Assembly: GCA_002430835.1 (NCBI GenBank)
Contig: DJDA01000036.1
Coordinates: 954 to 59,179, forward strand
DNA: 58,226 bases
Reading direction: 5' to 3'
From: Brevundimonas sp. UBA5936
GTDB taxonomy: Bacteria > Pseudomonadota > Alphaproteobacteria > Caulobacterales > Caulobacteraceae
The position numbers and the translations under genes are program-made. Shown here piece by piece: positions 15,345-24,281 of this stretch. Position 1 is the stretch's first letter. Each line of letters starts with the position of its first letter. Under the pieces are notes generated by a model that ran no database searches, was not told the DNA's origin, and saw only the letters and a list, made by a program, of their open reading frames with translations.

Positions 15345-17780
15345 ATGCTGCCGATTCACGCTGTTCTGGAACCACTGAAGGCCGCCCTGGCCCAGAGCTC
15401 TGCGGTCGTGCTGGCCGCACCGCCGGGCGCGGGCAAGACGACAGTCGTGCCCCTGGCCCTGCTGGACCAGCCCTGGCTGGGCGACGGCAAGGTGCTGGTG
15501 CTGGAGCCGCGACGACTGGCCGCGCGCGCTGCGGCCGACCGTATGGCCGCCACCCTGGGCCAAAAGGCGGGCGGAACCGTCGGCTATCGCACCCGACTGC
15601 AGAGCCGGATCGGCCCTGACACCCGAATCGAGGTCGTCACAGAGGGCGTCTTCACCCGCATGATTCTGGACGATCCGGCGCTGGAAGGCGTCGGCGCCGT
15701 CCTGTTCGACGAATTCCACGAACGCAGTCTCGACGCCGACCTGGGTCTGGCCCTGGCGAGGGATAGCCAGTCGGTGTTGCGCGACGACCTGCGTCTGCTG
15801 GTCATGTCGGCGACGCTCGACATCGCTGGCGTGTCGCGCCTGCTTGAGAATGCGCCCGTCATCGAGGCCGAAGGGCGCATGTTCCCGGTCGAGACCCGCT
15901 ACCTGGGCCGCAACCCGGTTGAGCGGTTCGAGGACGCCATGGCCAAGGCCGTGATGCAGGCCCTGCATGACGAGACCGGCTCCATCCTGGCCTTCATGCC
16001 GGGACAGGGCGAGATCCACCGCACCGTTCAGCGTCTGAATGAGCGGTTGCGCGATCCGACGGTCGATGTCGTCGCCCTGTACGGCGCCCTGGACAAGGGC
16101 GAGCAGGATCGCGCCATCGAGCCTGCGGCGCCCGGCCGCCGCAAGGTGGTGCTGGCGACCTCCGTGGCCGAAACCAGTCTGACCATCGAGGGCGTGCGCG
16201 TCGTCATCGACGGCGGCTTGTCGCGCGTGCCGCGTTTCGAGCCGTCCAGCGGCCTGACACGGCTGGCGACGGTCAAGGTCAGCAAGTCCTCGGCCGAGCA
16301 GCGGCGGGGGCGCGCAGGCCGGGTCGAGCCCGGCGTCTGCTATCGCCTGTGGGATGAGGAACAGACGCGCGGTTTGGTCGCCCATCAGCGACCTGAAATC
16401 CAAGAAGCGGACCTCACCGCCTTCGCGCTTGATCTGGCGCGTTGGGGAGCGAAGTCGGTTGATGGGCTGGCCCTGCTGGACCCGCCGCCCGCCGGGGCGA
16501 TGTCCGAGGCGCGCAAGGTTCTGACGCGGCTGGGCGCGCTCGACGCCAAGGGCGATCTGACGCCGCACGGTCGGCGGTTGACCCGCATTCCCCTGACGCC
16601 GCGCCTGGCGCACATGGTCGCGGTCGCCTCGGATCAGGGCGACGCCCTTGAAGGCGCGAAGATCGCGGCTGTGCTGAGCGAGCCCGGTCTGGGCGGCAGC
16701 AGCGTTGACCTGCACGATCGTCTGAAGGGGCTGGAGCGGGATCGCTCGCCGCGCGCTCGCGATGCGTTGAAGTTGGCCGAACGCTGGGCGCGAGCAGCGG
16801 GCGGCGGGCGGGACGCAGAGGCGGACGCAGGGCTGCTGCTGGCCGAGGCTTTCCCCGAACGCATCGCGCGCGCCAAGGGCAAGCCGGGCGAAATTCTGCT
16901 GGCCTCGGGGCGCGGCGCCTTTATCGAGCCGACGGATCATCTGGCGCGCGCGCCCTGGCTGGCGGTGGCCGAACTGGGCGGCGGCGATGCGCGTGACCGC
17001 ATCCGTCTGGCGGCGGCGTTGGACTCGACAACGCTGGAAAGCGATCTGGCCCATCTGATCGAGGTCGAGGACCGCCTGGCGCGCGAGCCATCGGGCAAGA
17101 CGGTGATCCGCCGCATCCGACGCATCGGCGCCCTGGTGCTGGATGAAAAGGTCGTCGGCGCGCCGGATCGGGCGACCATGACGGCGGCGCTGAAGTCGGA
17201 GATCGAGACCGGGGGGCTGGGCGCGCTGAAATGGGGGGAGCAGGCCGGGGCGCTGCGGGCGCGGCTGACCTTCCTGCGCGGGCTGGATGCGACATGGCCT
17301 GATGTTTCGGACGAGGGACTGCTGGCGGCGCGCGAGGACTGGCTGTGGCCTCTGTTGGACGGGGTGCGATCGCTGGCCGACATCGGCGACGGCAAGCTGG
17401 CCGAGGCCTTGCGCGGTCTGATCCCCTGGGATCTGCAACGCAAGCTGGATGATCTGGCGCCGACGCGCCTGGCCACGCCGCTGGGCAGTGCGGGCATCGA
17501 CTACGGCGCCGAGGGCGGGCCGCGTGTCGAAATTCGGGTGCAGGAATTGTTTGGCGTGAAGTCTCATCCGACGGTGGGCGGCGGGCGTATCGCCTTGACG
17601 CTGTCCCTGTTGTCGCCCGCCCGAAGGCCGGTGCAGGTGACGAAAGACCTGCCGGGGTTTTGGACCGGATCATGGGCGGCGGTGCGCAGCGAGATGCGCG
17701 GCCGCTATCCGCGCCATCCCTGGCCGGAAGACCCGGCCAATGCGGCGCCGACCAGCCGGGCCAAGCCGCGCGGAACCTGA
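15345..17780 (+). CDS. hrpB: ATP-dependent helicase HrpB
   Basis: A DEAH/RHA-type superfamily-2 helicase of 811 residues, the usual length for HrpB. Motif I is APPGAGKTT near residue 31, motif II FDEFHERSLDADLGL near 118, motif III MSATLD, and motifs V-VI ATSVAETSLTIEGVRVVIDGG and EQRRGRAGRVEPGVCYRLW. The HrpB C-terminal domain follows the helicase-associated domain and ends in a Pro/Arg-rich tail with HPWPEDP. A role in RNA processing is assumed from the family; it is often dispensable. I chose ATG 15345 (MLPIHAVLEPL), which matches the family start; a GTG at 15312 would add 11 residues. Confidence 0.93.
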   Translation: MLPIHAVLEPLKAALAQSSAVVLAAPPGAGKTTVVPLALLDQPWLGDGKVLVLEPRRLAARAAADRMAATLGQKAGGTVGYRTRLQSRIGPDTRIEVVTEGVFTRMILDDPALEGVGAVLFDEFHERSLDADLGLALARDSQSVLRDDLRLLVMSATLDIAGVSRLLENAPVIEAEGRMFPVETRYLGRNPVERFEDAMAKAVMQALHDETGSILAFMPGQGEIHRTVQRLNERLRDPTVDVVALYGALDKGEQDRAIEPAAPGRRKVVLATSVAETSLTIEGVRVVIDGGLSRVPRFEPSSGLTRLATVKVSKSSAEQRRGRAGRVEPGVCYRLWDEEQTRGLVAHQRPEIQEADLTAFALDLARWGAKSVDGLALLDPPPAGAMSEARKVLTRLGALDAKGDLTPHGRRLTRIPLTPRLAHMVAVASDQGDALEGAKIAAVLSEPGLGGSSVDLHDRLKGLERDRSPRARDALKLAERWARAAGGGRDAEADAGLLLAEAFPERIARAKGKPGEILLASGRGAFIEPTDHLARAPWLAVAELGGGDARDRIRLAAALDSTTLESDLAHLIEVEDRLAREPSGKTVIRRIRRIGALVLDEKVVGAPDRATMTAALKSEIETGGLGALKWGEQAGALRARLTFLRGLDATWPDVSDEGLLAAREDWLWPLLDGVRSLADIGDGKLAEALRGLIPWDLQRKLDDLAPTRLATPLGSAGIDYGAEGGPRVEIRVQELFGVKSHPTVGGGRIALTLSLLSPARRPVQVTKDLPGFWTGSWAAVRSEMRGRYPRHPWPEDPANAAPTSRAKPRGT

Positions 17781-17846
17781 TCCCTGCTGCTTGACGCCTC
17801 GCGTCGGCGCGCCGCAAAGATCGTGCGTCAACCGTAAGGATACAGC

Positions 17847-19136
17847 GTGACCGACGCCGCCGTTTCACCGCCTCCTGCTTCCAAGCGGCGCGTTCTGTTC
17901 GCCAGCCTGATCGGCACGACGATCGAGTTCTACGACTTCTACATCTACGCCACGGCGGCGGTGCTGGTCTTTCCGGACCTGTTCTTCCCCGGCGGTGACC
18001 GGATGACGGCCATGCTGGCCTCCTTCGCCACCTTCTCCATCGCCTTCTTCGCCCGGCCGATCGGGGCGGTTGTCTTCGGCCATTTCGGCGACCGGGTGGG
18101 GCGCAAGGCGACTCTGGTGGCGGCCCTGATGACCATGGGCCTGTCGACCATCGCCATCGGCTTGCTGCCGACCTGGCATTCGGTGGGCGTGATCGCGCCC
18201 CTGTTGCTGGCCCTGTGCCGGTTCGGTCAGGGGCTAGGCCTCGGCGGCGAGTGGGGCGGAGCGGTCCTGCTGGCGACCGAGAACGCGCCTCCAGGCAAGA
18301 AGGCCTGGTTCGGCATGTTCCCCCAGTTAGGCGCGCCGATCGGATTCATCCTGTCGACCCTGAGCTTCATCCTGCTGGGGCAGGTGATGAGCGAGGCTCA
18401 GTTCATGGCCTGGGGCTGGCGCATTCCCTTCATCGCCAGTTCGCTGCTGGTCATCGTCGGCCTGTGGATGCGGCTGAAGATCACCGAGACGCCCGAGTTC
18501 AAACGCGCCATCGACCGCGCCGAGCGGGTTCAGGCGCCAGCCCTGACGCTTGTAGCGCACCACAAGTTCGCCCTGCTGACCGGGACGCTGGCCGGACTGG
18601 CGACCTTTGTCCTCTTCTATCTGATGACGGTCTTCGCCTTGGGCTGGGGCACGACGAGCATGGGCTATACGCGGGAGCAGTTCCTGCCGATCCAGTTGCT
18701 GGGCGTCTGCTTCTTCGGCCTGTTCATTCCGCTGGCGGCTCTGGCGGCGGATCGGTGGGGGCAGGGCAGGACGCTGCTTGTGACAACCGTCGCCATCGCC
18801 CTGTTCGGCCTGGCCCTGGCGCCGCTGTTCGGCAGCGGCGGGATGGTCGGCGTGATCGCCTTCTTCATCATCGGCTTCAGCCTGATGGGCTGCACCTATG
18901 GACCGCTGGGCGCGGCGTTGGCGCGGCCCTTCCCGACGACGGTGCGCTACACCGGCGCGTCTATGACCTTCAACCTGGCCGGCATTCTGGGGGCTTCGTT
19001 GGCGCCTTATGCCGCGACGTGGCTGGCGGGGCGTTACGGTCTTCAGGCGGTCGGAATCTACCTCACAGTCGCGGCCCTGCTGACGATCCTGGCTTTGATC
19101 GGCATGGGCCGTATCCGAACCGAGGGCGAGGCCTAG
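17847..19136 (+). CDS. MFS transporter, metabolite:H+ symporter (MHS) family
   Basis: This 429-residue protein has twelve predicted membrane helices and MHS signatures: IGTTIEFYDFYIYATAAVLVF at the first helix, the MFS loop GHFGDRVGRKATL between helices 2 and 3, and CRFGQGLGLGGEWGGAVLLATE at helix 4. MHS members (ShiA, KgtP, ProP, CitA) take up small organic acids, osmolytes or shikimate with protons. The GTG start at 17847 has AAGGA six bases upstream. The stop overlaps the convergent cytochrome b561 gene by four bases. No catabolic gene lies beside it to hint at the substrate. Confidence 0.9.
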   Translation: MTDAAVSPPPASKRRVLFASLIGTTIEFYDFYIYATAAVLVFPDLFFPGGDRMTAMLASFATFSIAFFARPIGAVVFGHFGDRVGRKATLVAALMTMGLSTIAIGLLPTWHSVGVIAPLLLALCRFGQGLGLGGEWGGAVLLATENAPPGKKAWFGMFPQLGAPIGFILSTLSFILLGQVMSEAQFMAWGWRIPFIASSLLVIVGLWMRLKITETPEFKRAIDRAERVQAPALTLVAHHKFALLTGTLAGLATFVLFYLMTVFALGWGTTSMGYTREQFLPIQLLGVCFFGLFIPLAALAADRWGQGRTLLVTTVAIALFGLALAPLFGSGGMVGVIAFFIIGFSLMGCTYGPLGAALARPFPTTVRYTGASMTFNLAGILGASLAPYAATWLAGRYGLQAVGIYLTVAALLTILALIGMGRIRTEGEA

Positions 19137-19681
19137 TCCAGCATGCGACGGATCAGGCCGTCCTTGAGCATGAACTGGTGGTAGAGGGCGGCGACTACAT
19201 GCAGGATGACCAATCCGACCAGCGCCCAGCCCGCGAAGAAGTGCACATACCACGCCCCGGCCCATAGGCTTTCGTCGTCAGACGCGGGCGAAAACACGGT
19301 TGGAACAGTGACGAGGCCGAACAGGTCCATCGGCTCTCGCATGTGCACCCAGACGATGTAGCCGCTGATCGGTAAGACGATGAGCGCCAGATAGGTCAGA
19401 CAGTGCACTGTCGCCGCCAGGTGCTGTCGCCACGCCGGCTCGTCCGGCGGCGGCGGAGGCGCTGCGTGGGATAGCCGCCAAAGCAATCGCATCAGGATCA
19501 GTCCGGCCAACAACACGCCCAGCTGGAAGTGGCTGCGTCCATACATGAACTCAGCCTGCCGATCAGGTGCATGCTCCGTCAGCCAGCCCAGAATGAACTG
19601 GGCGAGGAGCATCACAGCCACGATCCAGTGCAGGCCCTGTGCGACGCGGTTCCAGGCGTGTGGAGGTGAGGCTTTGATCAT
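19133..19681 (-). CDS. Cytochrome b561 (diheme membrane cytochrome)
   Basis: A 182-residue bacterial cytochrome b561 (YodB/CybB family) with four transmembrane helices and His residues placed to ligate two b hemes: GLHWIVAVML in helix 1, RSHFQLGVLL in helix 2, VHCLTYLALIVLP in helix 3, and WYVHFFAGWALVGLVILHVVAALYH in helix 4. Such proteins move electrons between quinol and superoxide or other acceptors at the inner membrane. ATG 19681 (MIKASPPHAW) has AAGGAG six bases upstream, much better than the GTG five codons earlier. It is divergent from the dioxygenase-like gene with a 61-base gap and overlaps the MHS gene by four bases at its end. Confidence 0.92.
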   Translation of the reverse strand: MIKASPPHAWNRVAQGLHWIVAVMLLAQFILGWLTEHAPDRQAEFMYGRSHFQLGVLLAGLILMRLLWRLSHAAPPPPPDEPAWRQHLAATVHCLTYLALIVLPISGYIVWVHMREPMDLFGLVTVPTVFSPASDDESLWAGAWYVHFFAGWALVGLVILHVVAALYHQFMLKDGLIRRMLD

Positions 19682-19742
19682 GCGCTTCTCCTTCACCGTG
19701 AACCTGATATGTTTTGGTTCTCGATAGAAGGGCGCTCACGCC

Positions 19743-20390
19743 ATGAGGCTGCGCAGAAGGACCTTTGTCGCCACGGCTCTGGCGAGTGCTTTCGCATCGT
19801 CAGCCGCCTGTTCGCGCGGGCATGTCAGGGCGCTGGATGGCGAGGCACGGCCGAACCTTTATGTTTGCGAGGGATGCGAGGCGACGGCTGAACGCGATCC
19901 CGATGGCTTGTCCTGGTCTATTGTCTTGGCGGGGCCGGATGAGCCGGGCGAGCGTATGCGTCTCTCGGGACGGGTTTATGCATCTGATGGCGTGACGCCG
20001 AGGCCGGGCGTCGTTATCTATGCCCATCACACCAATGCCGAAGGCCTGTACGCCAACGGGTCGAGCGAAACCGAATGGAGCCGCCGTCATGGTCGCCTGC
20101 GCGGTTGGGTGCGCACCAACGCCGACGGCGACTATGCGTTCGAGACCATCAAGCCTGCGCCCTATCCGGACCGGACAGGGCCGGCCCATGTGCATCTCTT
20201 CATTCAGGAAGTAGGCAGGCGGCCCTATTACATTGACGATGTCGTGTTCGACGGGGAGTTCCGCGTTGATGCGGCCTATCGGGCTGAGCAGGAATTGCGA
20301 GGCGAGTCCGGGATCGTGCGGCTGGGCGGCGACGCCGTGTCCGGGTGGACGGCGGTGCGGAACATTCGACTAGAAGCTCACCCCGGCTGA
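19743..20390 (+). CDS. Exported intradiol dioxygenase-like protein
   Basis: This 215-residue protein resembles protocatechuate/catechol intradiol dioxygenases, with the beta-sandwich core (MRLSGRVYASDGVTPRPGVVIYAHHTN, GWVRTNADGDYAFETIKPAPYP) and the HxH of the iron site in GPAHVHLF. The tyrosines of GLYANG and PAPYP may provide the remaining ligands. Unlike the catabolic enzymes it has an N-terminal export signal, MRLRRRTFVATALASAF, with an RRxF twin-arginine-like core and a possible lipobox (SAAC, Cys about 23). This matches the widespread group of secreted dioxygenase-like proteins whose substrate is unknown. Its 3' end overlaps the convergent TrmH gene by 13 bases. Confidence 0.82.
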   Translation: MRLRRRTFVATALASAFASSAACSRGHVRALDGEARPNLYVCEGCEATAERDPDGLSWSIVLAGPDEPGERMRLSGRVYASDGVTPRPGVVIYAHHTNAEGLYANGSSETEWSRRHGRLRGWVRTNADGDYAFETIKPAPYPDRTGPAHVHLFIQEVGRRPYYIDDVVFDGEFRVDAAYRAEQELRGESGIVRLGGDAVSGWTAVRNIRLEAHPG

Positions 20391-21190
20391 GCCGGGGCCG
20401 CGTCCGTCACCGCATAGACCATGATCCCGGTTGCGACGGCCAGGTTCAGGCTGTCGGCGCGGCCGCGCATGGGGATCTTGACGTTCAGATCGCAGGCGGC
20501 GGCCAGTTCGTCGGTCAGGCCCGCCTGTTCATTGCCCATCAGGATCAGCGCCGGATAGCGCACAGGACTGTCGCGATAGCCTTGTGTCGCGTCCAGACGG
20601 GTGCCGATGACGCTGCCCGGCCATGAGGCGCGCCAGGCCAGGAACTCTTCGCGCGACGCCTTGCTGATGGTCACGGCGAAGACCGAGCCCATGGTGGCGC
20701 GCACAGCCTCGACCGAAAACGGGTCGACGCAGTCGCCGATCAGGATGACGCCGCCGCAGCCGGCCGAGTCCGCGGTGCGGATGATGGTGCCCAGATTGCC
20801 CGGATCGCGCACCTGTTCCAGCGCCACCCAGCAGGGCTTGGCGTCGGGCTGGATCGCTTCCAGCGGCGTGTAGACTTGCTCGAATACGCCCAGCACCGTC
20901 TGGGGATTGTCGCGACGGCTGATCTTTTCCAGGATGGCGTGGGTGACGACGATGATCTGGCCGCCGCTTTTCAGCGTCTCGGCCTTGGCGCGGTCCAGCA
21001 GCGGGTGAGGCCGAGCATCCTGGCCGACCAGCAGCATGACCGGCGCGCGGCCCTGGTCCAGCGCCTCGCCGATGAACTTCAGCCCTTCGGCCAGAAAGCG
21101 GCCGGTGGCTTCGCGTTCCTTGCGCATGTGCAGGGCGCGGACGGCCTTGATCGTGTCGTTGGTCAGGGAGGTGATGAGGCGTTCGGTCAT
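20378..21190 (-). CDS. TrmH/SpoU-family RNA 2'-O-methyltransferase
   Basis: A 270-residue SPOUT methyltransferase that adds a methyl to a ribose in rRNA or tRNA. The N-terminal substrate-binding domain (LTNDTIKAVRALHMRKEREATGRFLAEG region) precedes the catalytic domain with its three motifs: RDPGNLGTIIRTADSAGCGG (motif 1), LILMGNEQAGL (motif 2) and IPMRGRADSLNLAVATGI (motif 3, the knot). The ATG shares one base with the stop of the upstream methyltransferase gene (TGATG), so the pair is translationally coupled. The exact target nucleotide is not predictable from sequence alone. Confidence 0.9.
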   Translation of the reverse strand: MTERLITSLTNDTIKAVRALHMRKEREATGRFLAEGLKFIGEALDQGRAPVMLLVGQDARPHPLLDRAKAETLKSGGQIIVVTHAILEKISRRDNPQTVLGVFEQVYTPLEAIQPDAKPCWVALEQVRDPGNLGTIIRTADSAGCGGVILIGDCVDPFSVEAVRATMGSVFAVTISKASREEFLAWRASWPGSVIGTRLDATQGYRDSPVRYPALILMGNEQAGLTDELAAACDLNVKIPMRGRADSLNLAVATGIMVYAVTDAAPAQPG

Positions 21191-22086
21191 CAGGCGCTCC
21201 ATCTGGCGAAGAAGGACAGGCCGATGGCGCGGGCGCTCTCGCCGTCTTCGGACAGGGCCAGCTCGCCCCAGTCGATGCGCCCGCCGCGATCATGCGTCGC
21301 CTCGGCCATCATGTGCGCCAGCGACAGGCCGGAAATCCGCGCTGCATAGGCGTTCAACAGAAGGAAGGAGGCGTAGTCGGATAGCAGGGCTGCGCAATCC
21401 TTCAGCAGGTCCGGCATATCCTCGAACAGGCGCCAGACCTCGCCGTTGGCGCCGCGTCCATATTTCGGCGGGTCGAGGATGACGCCGTCGTATTTGCTGC
21501 CGCGACGGACCTCTCGCGCCACGAATTTGCGGGCGTCCTCAACGATCCAGCGGATGGGGCGGTCGGCCAGACCCGACAGTTCGGCGTTCTCGCGGGCGTA
21601 AGCGACAGACTTCTTGGAGGCGTCAACGTGGGTGACATGGGCGCCTGCTGCGGAGCAGGCCAGGCTGGCCACGCCGGTATAGCCGAACAGGTTCAGGATC
21701 TTCGGCTGTTTCAGGGTGCGGACGCGGGCGTCCAGCCATTCCCAGTTGGCGGCCTGCTCGGGGAAAAAGGCCAGGTGCCGGAAGGGGGTGAAACGCCCCA
21801 TGAAGCGCACATCGCGCCACTTCAGAGGAAAGGCGTCGATCGGTCCGTGCGCGTCGAAACGCCAGCGGCCGGAATCCTCTTCCTCCTGCTGGGGGTCGAA
21901 CATGGCGTTGGCGTTTTCGAAGGCGGCCTCGTCATGCGCCTTCCAGAAGCACTGAGGTTCGGGCCGGACGACGGTGTAGCGGCCGTAGCGCTCTAGTTTG
22001 CGGCCGTCGCCGCTGTCCAGGAGAGCGTAGTCCGACCACCCGCGCGTGACGAGGGTTTCGGGTGAGGAGGAGAGAACCGGAGCCAT
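21190..22086 (-). CDS. Class I SAM-dependent methyltransferase, RlmI-like
   Basis: This 298-residue Rossmann-fold methyltransferase is related to the RlmI/RlmK-like rRNA cytosine methyltransferases. The SAM loop is NLFGYTGVASLACSAAGA, followed by THVDASKKSVAYARENA, and the catalytic motif is ILDPPKYGRG. It lacks an obvious PUA domain at the N-terminus. I start at ATG 22086 (MAPVLSSS); an upstream in-frame GTG at 22131 would overlap the glycosyltransferase gene by 29 bases. It is followed by the TrmH gene with a one-base overlap, so two RNA-modifying enzymes are made from one message. Confidence 0.85.
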   Translation of the reverse strand: MAPVLSSSPETLVTRGWSDYALLDSGDGRKLERYGRYTVVRPEPQCFWKAHDEAAFENANAMFDPQQEEEDSGRWRFDAHGPIDAFPLKWRDVRFMGRFTPFRHLAFFPEQAANWEWLDARVRTLKQPKILNLFGYTGVASLACSAAGAHVTHVDASKKSVAYARENAELSGLADRPIRWIVEDARKFVAREVRRGSKYDGVILDPPKYGRGANGEVWRLFEDMPDLLKDCAALLSDYASFLLLNAYAARISGLSLAHMMAEATHDRGGRIDWGELALSEDGESARAIGLSFFARWSA

Positions 22087-22102
22087 GCGCGCTGATAGGC
22101 GC

Positions 22103-23524
22103 TCAGGCGGCCGCTCGTCCAGCGTCTGCACCGTTGATCATGACGATATCGGGTTCGGGTTCAGCCTGATGCGGGGTCTTGTCCCAGTGATGCGGTTCAA
22201 AGATCAGGCGGATGGCGGCGTGAGCGAACGCCAGGCTGAGCAAGCACCAATAGGCGAGGGAGGCCAGCATGTCGGCCAGACCATATGAGCCGCCCGCCTG
22301 TCGAGCGCCTCTGTGCTTCAGCAGCCAGGCGGCGATGACGCCGGAAACCAGGACAATACTGCCTTGCGGCGAAAAATGAGGCAGGCGTCCGGCGACGATA
22401 GAGGTCAGGGCCACGCTGAACACCCAGGCGGCGCAGATGGCATGTATGGCGGCGGACGCCACCCCAGCGCCGACCGTTGCGGCCAATGCCGCCCAACCTC
22501 GCCACCCCATCCCTTCTGTGTAGCGCGTATGAACAGCCAGCGTTTGCAGATATCCCTTCAGCCAGCGTGTGCGTTGCGGCAACCAGAGCGACAAGGGGCC
22601 AGGCGGCGGTTCATAGGTCGGCCTCGAGATGACGCCGAGCCGATAGCCGGCGCGCCAGATGCGAAAGCCCAGATCGGCGTCCTCGGTGACATTCCAGGCG
22701 TCCCAACCTCCCAGCGTTCGCAGGATCGGCACACGGAAATGATTGCTGGTTCCGCCGAGAGGAAAGGGCAGGCCCATACGGCTCATGGCCGGTAGGGTGA
22801 CTTCGAACAAGGCGGCGTACTCGGCCGCGAACTGCCGGTCTAGAAAGGGGCTGACGCTGGCCTTGTTCCTGCGACGGATGCGTAGCGGCGCTTGAAGGCA
22901 GGCCAGGTCTTCGCCTGCGTGGATGAAGCGCGTCGCGGCCTCGCGCAGTTGCAGCGGGTCGGGGTCGTCTTCGGCATCATAGATAGTGATCAGGTCGCCG
23001 CTACAGCGCGCCAGGGCGTAGTTCAGAGCGCGCGGCTTGGTCTTCGGCGCGCCGGGCGGCGCGATCAACACCTGAAGCCAGTCGGGCCTGGGCAGGTCCA
23101 GCGCGGCCTTGATCGTCGCAACGTCGTCCGTCTCCAGCACGAGAAACCCTTCAAGACGATCTCTCGGGTAGTCGATGTCGGACAACCGCTCGATCAGCTG
23201 AGGTAGGACGGCCGTCTCCTGATACAGGGCTGACACAATGGTATAGCGAGGCCACGAATACGACGGGTCCAGGCCTATCGGCGTAGTGTCGGGCATGCGC
23301 TGGGCTCGGCTGTTCCAGAGTAGCAACAGCCTCCAGGCGGCCAAGCTCATGAAGCCGATCTGCAGGCTCAGGAGTACGACTGAGCCTGACACTGGGGCCA
23401 CGGTCGTGGCGCCCAGAACGCCGGTGAGGGTGAGAGTGAGGCCCAGCGCCTGACGAGTTGTCAGCGTGGTGCGTGCTGACTTCAGAGCATCGCCGTCCGC
23501 GGGGGCGGCCATTCCTCTTCGCAT
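22103..23524 (-). CDS. Membrane-bound family 2 glycosyltransferase
   Basis: A 473-residue processive-type GT2 enzyme. Two N-terminal membrane helices (about 26-67) precede the cytoplasmic GT-A domain. Its acidic nucleotide-sugar residues are visible in VLETDD, ITIYDAEDDPDP and VTEDADLGFR, and the QxxRW motif is QRTRWLKG. Further helices occupy roughly residues 345-440. The arrangement resembles cellulose/poly-GlcNAc synthase-type enzymes. The start has GGGAGG six bases upstream. It is divergent from the TetR-ABC operon with a 124-base gap. No exopolysaccharide genes surround it, so the product is unknown. Confidence 0.86.
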   Translation of the reverse strand: MRRGMAAPADGDALKSARTTLTTRQALGLTLTLTGVLGATTVAPVSGSVVLLSLQIGFMSLAAWRLLLLWNSRAQRMPDTTPIGLDPSYSWPRYTIVSALYQETAVLPQLIERLSDIDYPRDRLEGFLVLETDDVATIKAALDLPRPDWLQVLIAPPGAPKTKPRALNYALARCSGDLITIYDAEDDPDPLQLREAATRFIHAGEDLACLQAPLRIRRRNKASVSPFLDRQFAAEYAALFEVTLPAMSRMGLPFPLGGTSNHFRVPILRTLGGWDAWNVTEDADLGFRIWRAGYRLGVISRPTYEPPPGPLSLWLPQRTRWLKGYLQTLAVHTRYTEGMGWRGWAALAATVGAGVASAAIHAICAAWVFSVALTSIVAGRLPHFSPQGSIVLVSGVIAAWLLKHRGARQAGGSYGLADMLASLAYWCLLSLAFAHAAIRLIFEPHHWDKTPHQAEPEPDIVMINGADAGRAAA

Positions 23525-23545
23525 CGTCGCCCTCCCAACTGGAGA

Positions 23546-23565
23546 TCGACGTTATACGGGCGTCC
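23546..23565. promoter_or_regulatory. Imperfect inverted repeat in the GT2/tetR divergent region, possible TetR operator
   Basis: The 20-base element about 23551-23570 (TATACGGGCG then TCCCTGTAAA) is an imperfect dyad with arms of the form TnTACnGG. It sits in the 124-base region between two divergent genes, one of which encodes a TetR repressor. TetR proteins commonly bind such repeats beside their own gene. The coordinates are approximate and the match is modest. Confidence 0.25.
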
Positions 23566-23648
23566 CTGTAAAGCAATATATTTGGTCGGAGCCGGCTTTT
23601 GCGGTTATCACTGGCCACACACGGGAGTTCAGCTTGGGGAGCATTCGA

Positions 23649-24281
23649 GTGTCGCTCGCATCTGCCGCATCGTCGCGTTCGACACGGAAACCCAAGGGTG
23701 AAGGGCACGAGCGCCGTGCGGAAATCCTGGCGGCGGCCGAAGGTATCTTCGTCGAGCAGGGCTATGAGGGCGCCACCATTCGCAAGATCGCGGATGAGGT
23801 GGGCCTGTCGTCGACCGCCCTCTATATGCACTTTGCGGACAAGGGCGAGATTCTCAACGAGATCTGCCGCAACGCCTTTGACACCCTGGCCGAGCAACAC
23901 CGACGTACCTTGGCGGAGGATGCGCCTCCCTTGGCGCGGCTGCGACGGATCGTCGAGAATTACATGGCGTTCGGTTTCGCCAATCCCAACGCCTATCGGC
24001 TGGCCTATCTGACTCCGCAGGTCCAGACGCGTCACGGCGCCGAGACCGTGGCGCAGCAGAGTGGCGCTGACCTGTTCCGCGCCTTTGTCAGCGTGGTCGA
24101 GGAGGCGGTCGATCAGGGCGCGCTGCGAGGCGATCCGCGCACGCTGGCGCAGGTCATCTGGGCCAGCGCCCATGGATTGGTCTCCATCATGACGACCAAG
24201 CCCTATTTCGATTGGGCGGATCGTGAAACCTTGGTCCGTACCCAGATGGACGCCTTGTTCGCGGGATTGACCGCCTCGTGA
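23649..24281 (+). CDS. TetR/AcrR family transcriptional regulator
   Basis: This 210-residue regulator has an N-terminal TetR helix-turn-helix (about residues 20-66: RRAEILAAAEGIFVEQGYEGATIRKIADEVGLSSTALYMHFADKGE) and a C-terminal ligand domain of the TetR_C type (WASAHGLVSIMTTKPYFDW near the end). I start at GTG 23649 because GGGGAG lies seven bases upstream; the reading frame is open far upstream into the divergent gene, but that part looks non-coding. Its stop overlaps the GTG of the ABC binding-protein gene (GTGA), so regulator and transporter are made together, and autoregulation of the whole operon is likely. Confidence 0.88.
   Translation: MSLASAASSRSTRKPKGEGHERRAEILAAAEGIFVEQGYEGATIRKIADEVGLSSTALYMHFADKGEILNEICRNAFDTLAEQHRRTLAEDAPPLARLRRIVENYMAFGFANPNAYRLAYLTPQVQTRHGAETVAQQSGADLFRAFVSVVEEAVDQGALRGDPRTLAQVIWASAHGLVSIMTTKPYFDWADRETLVRTQMDALFAGLTAS

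Noticed and set aside
15249..17567. 772-codon open frame opposite hrpB.
   Set aside because: Same explanation: mirror of codon bias in a clear helicase gene; composition is not protein-like.
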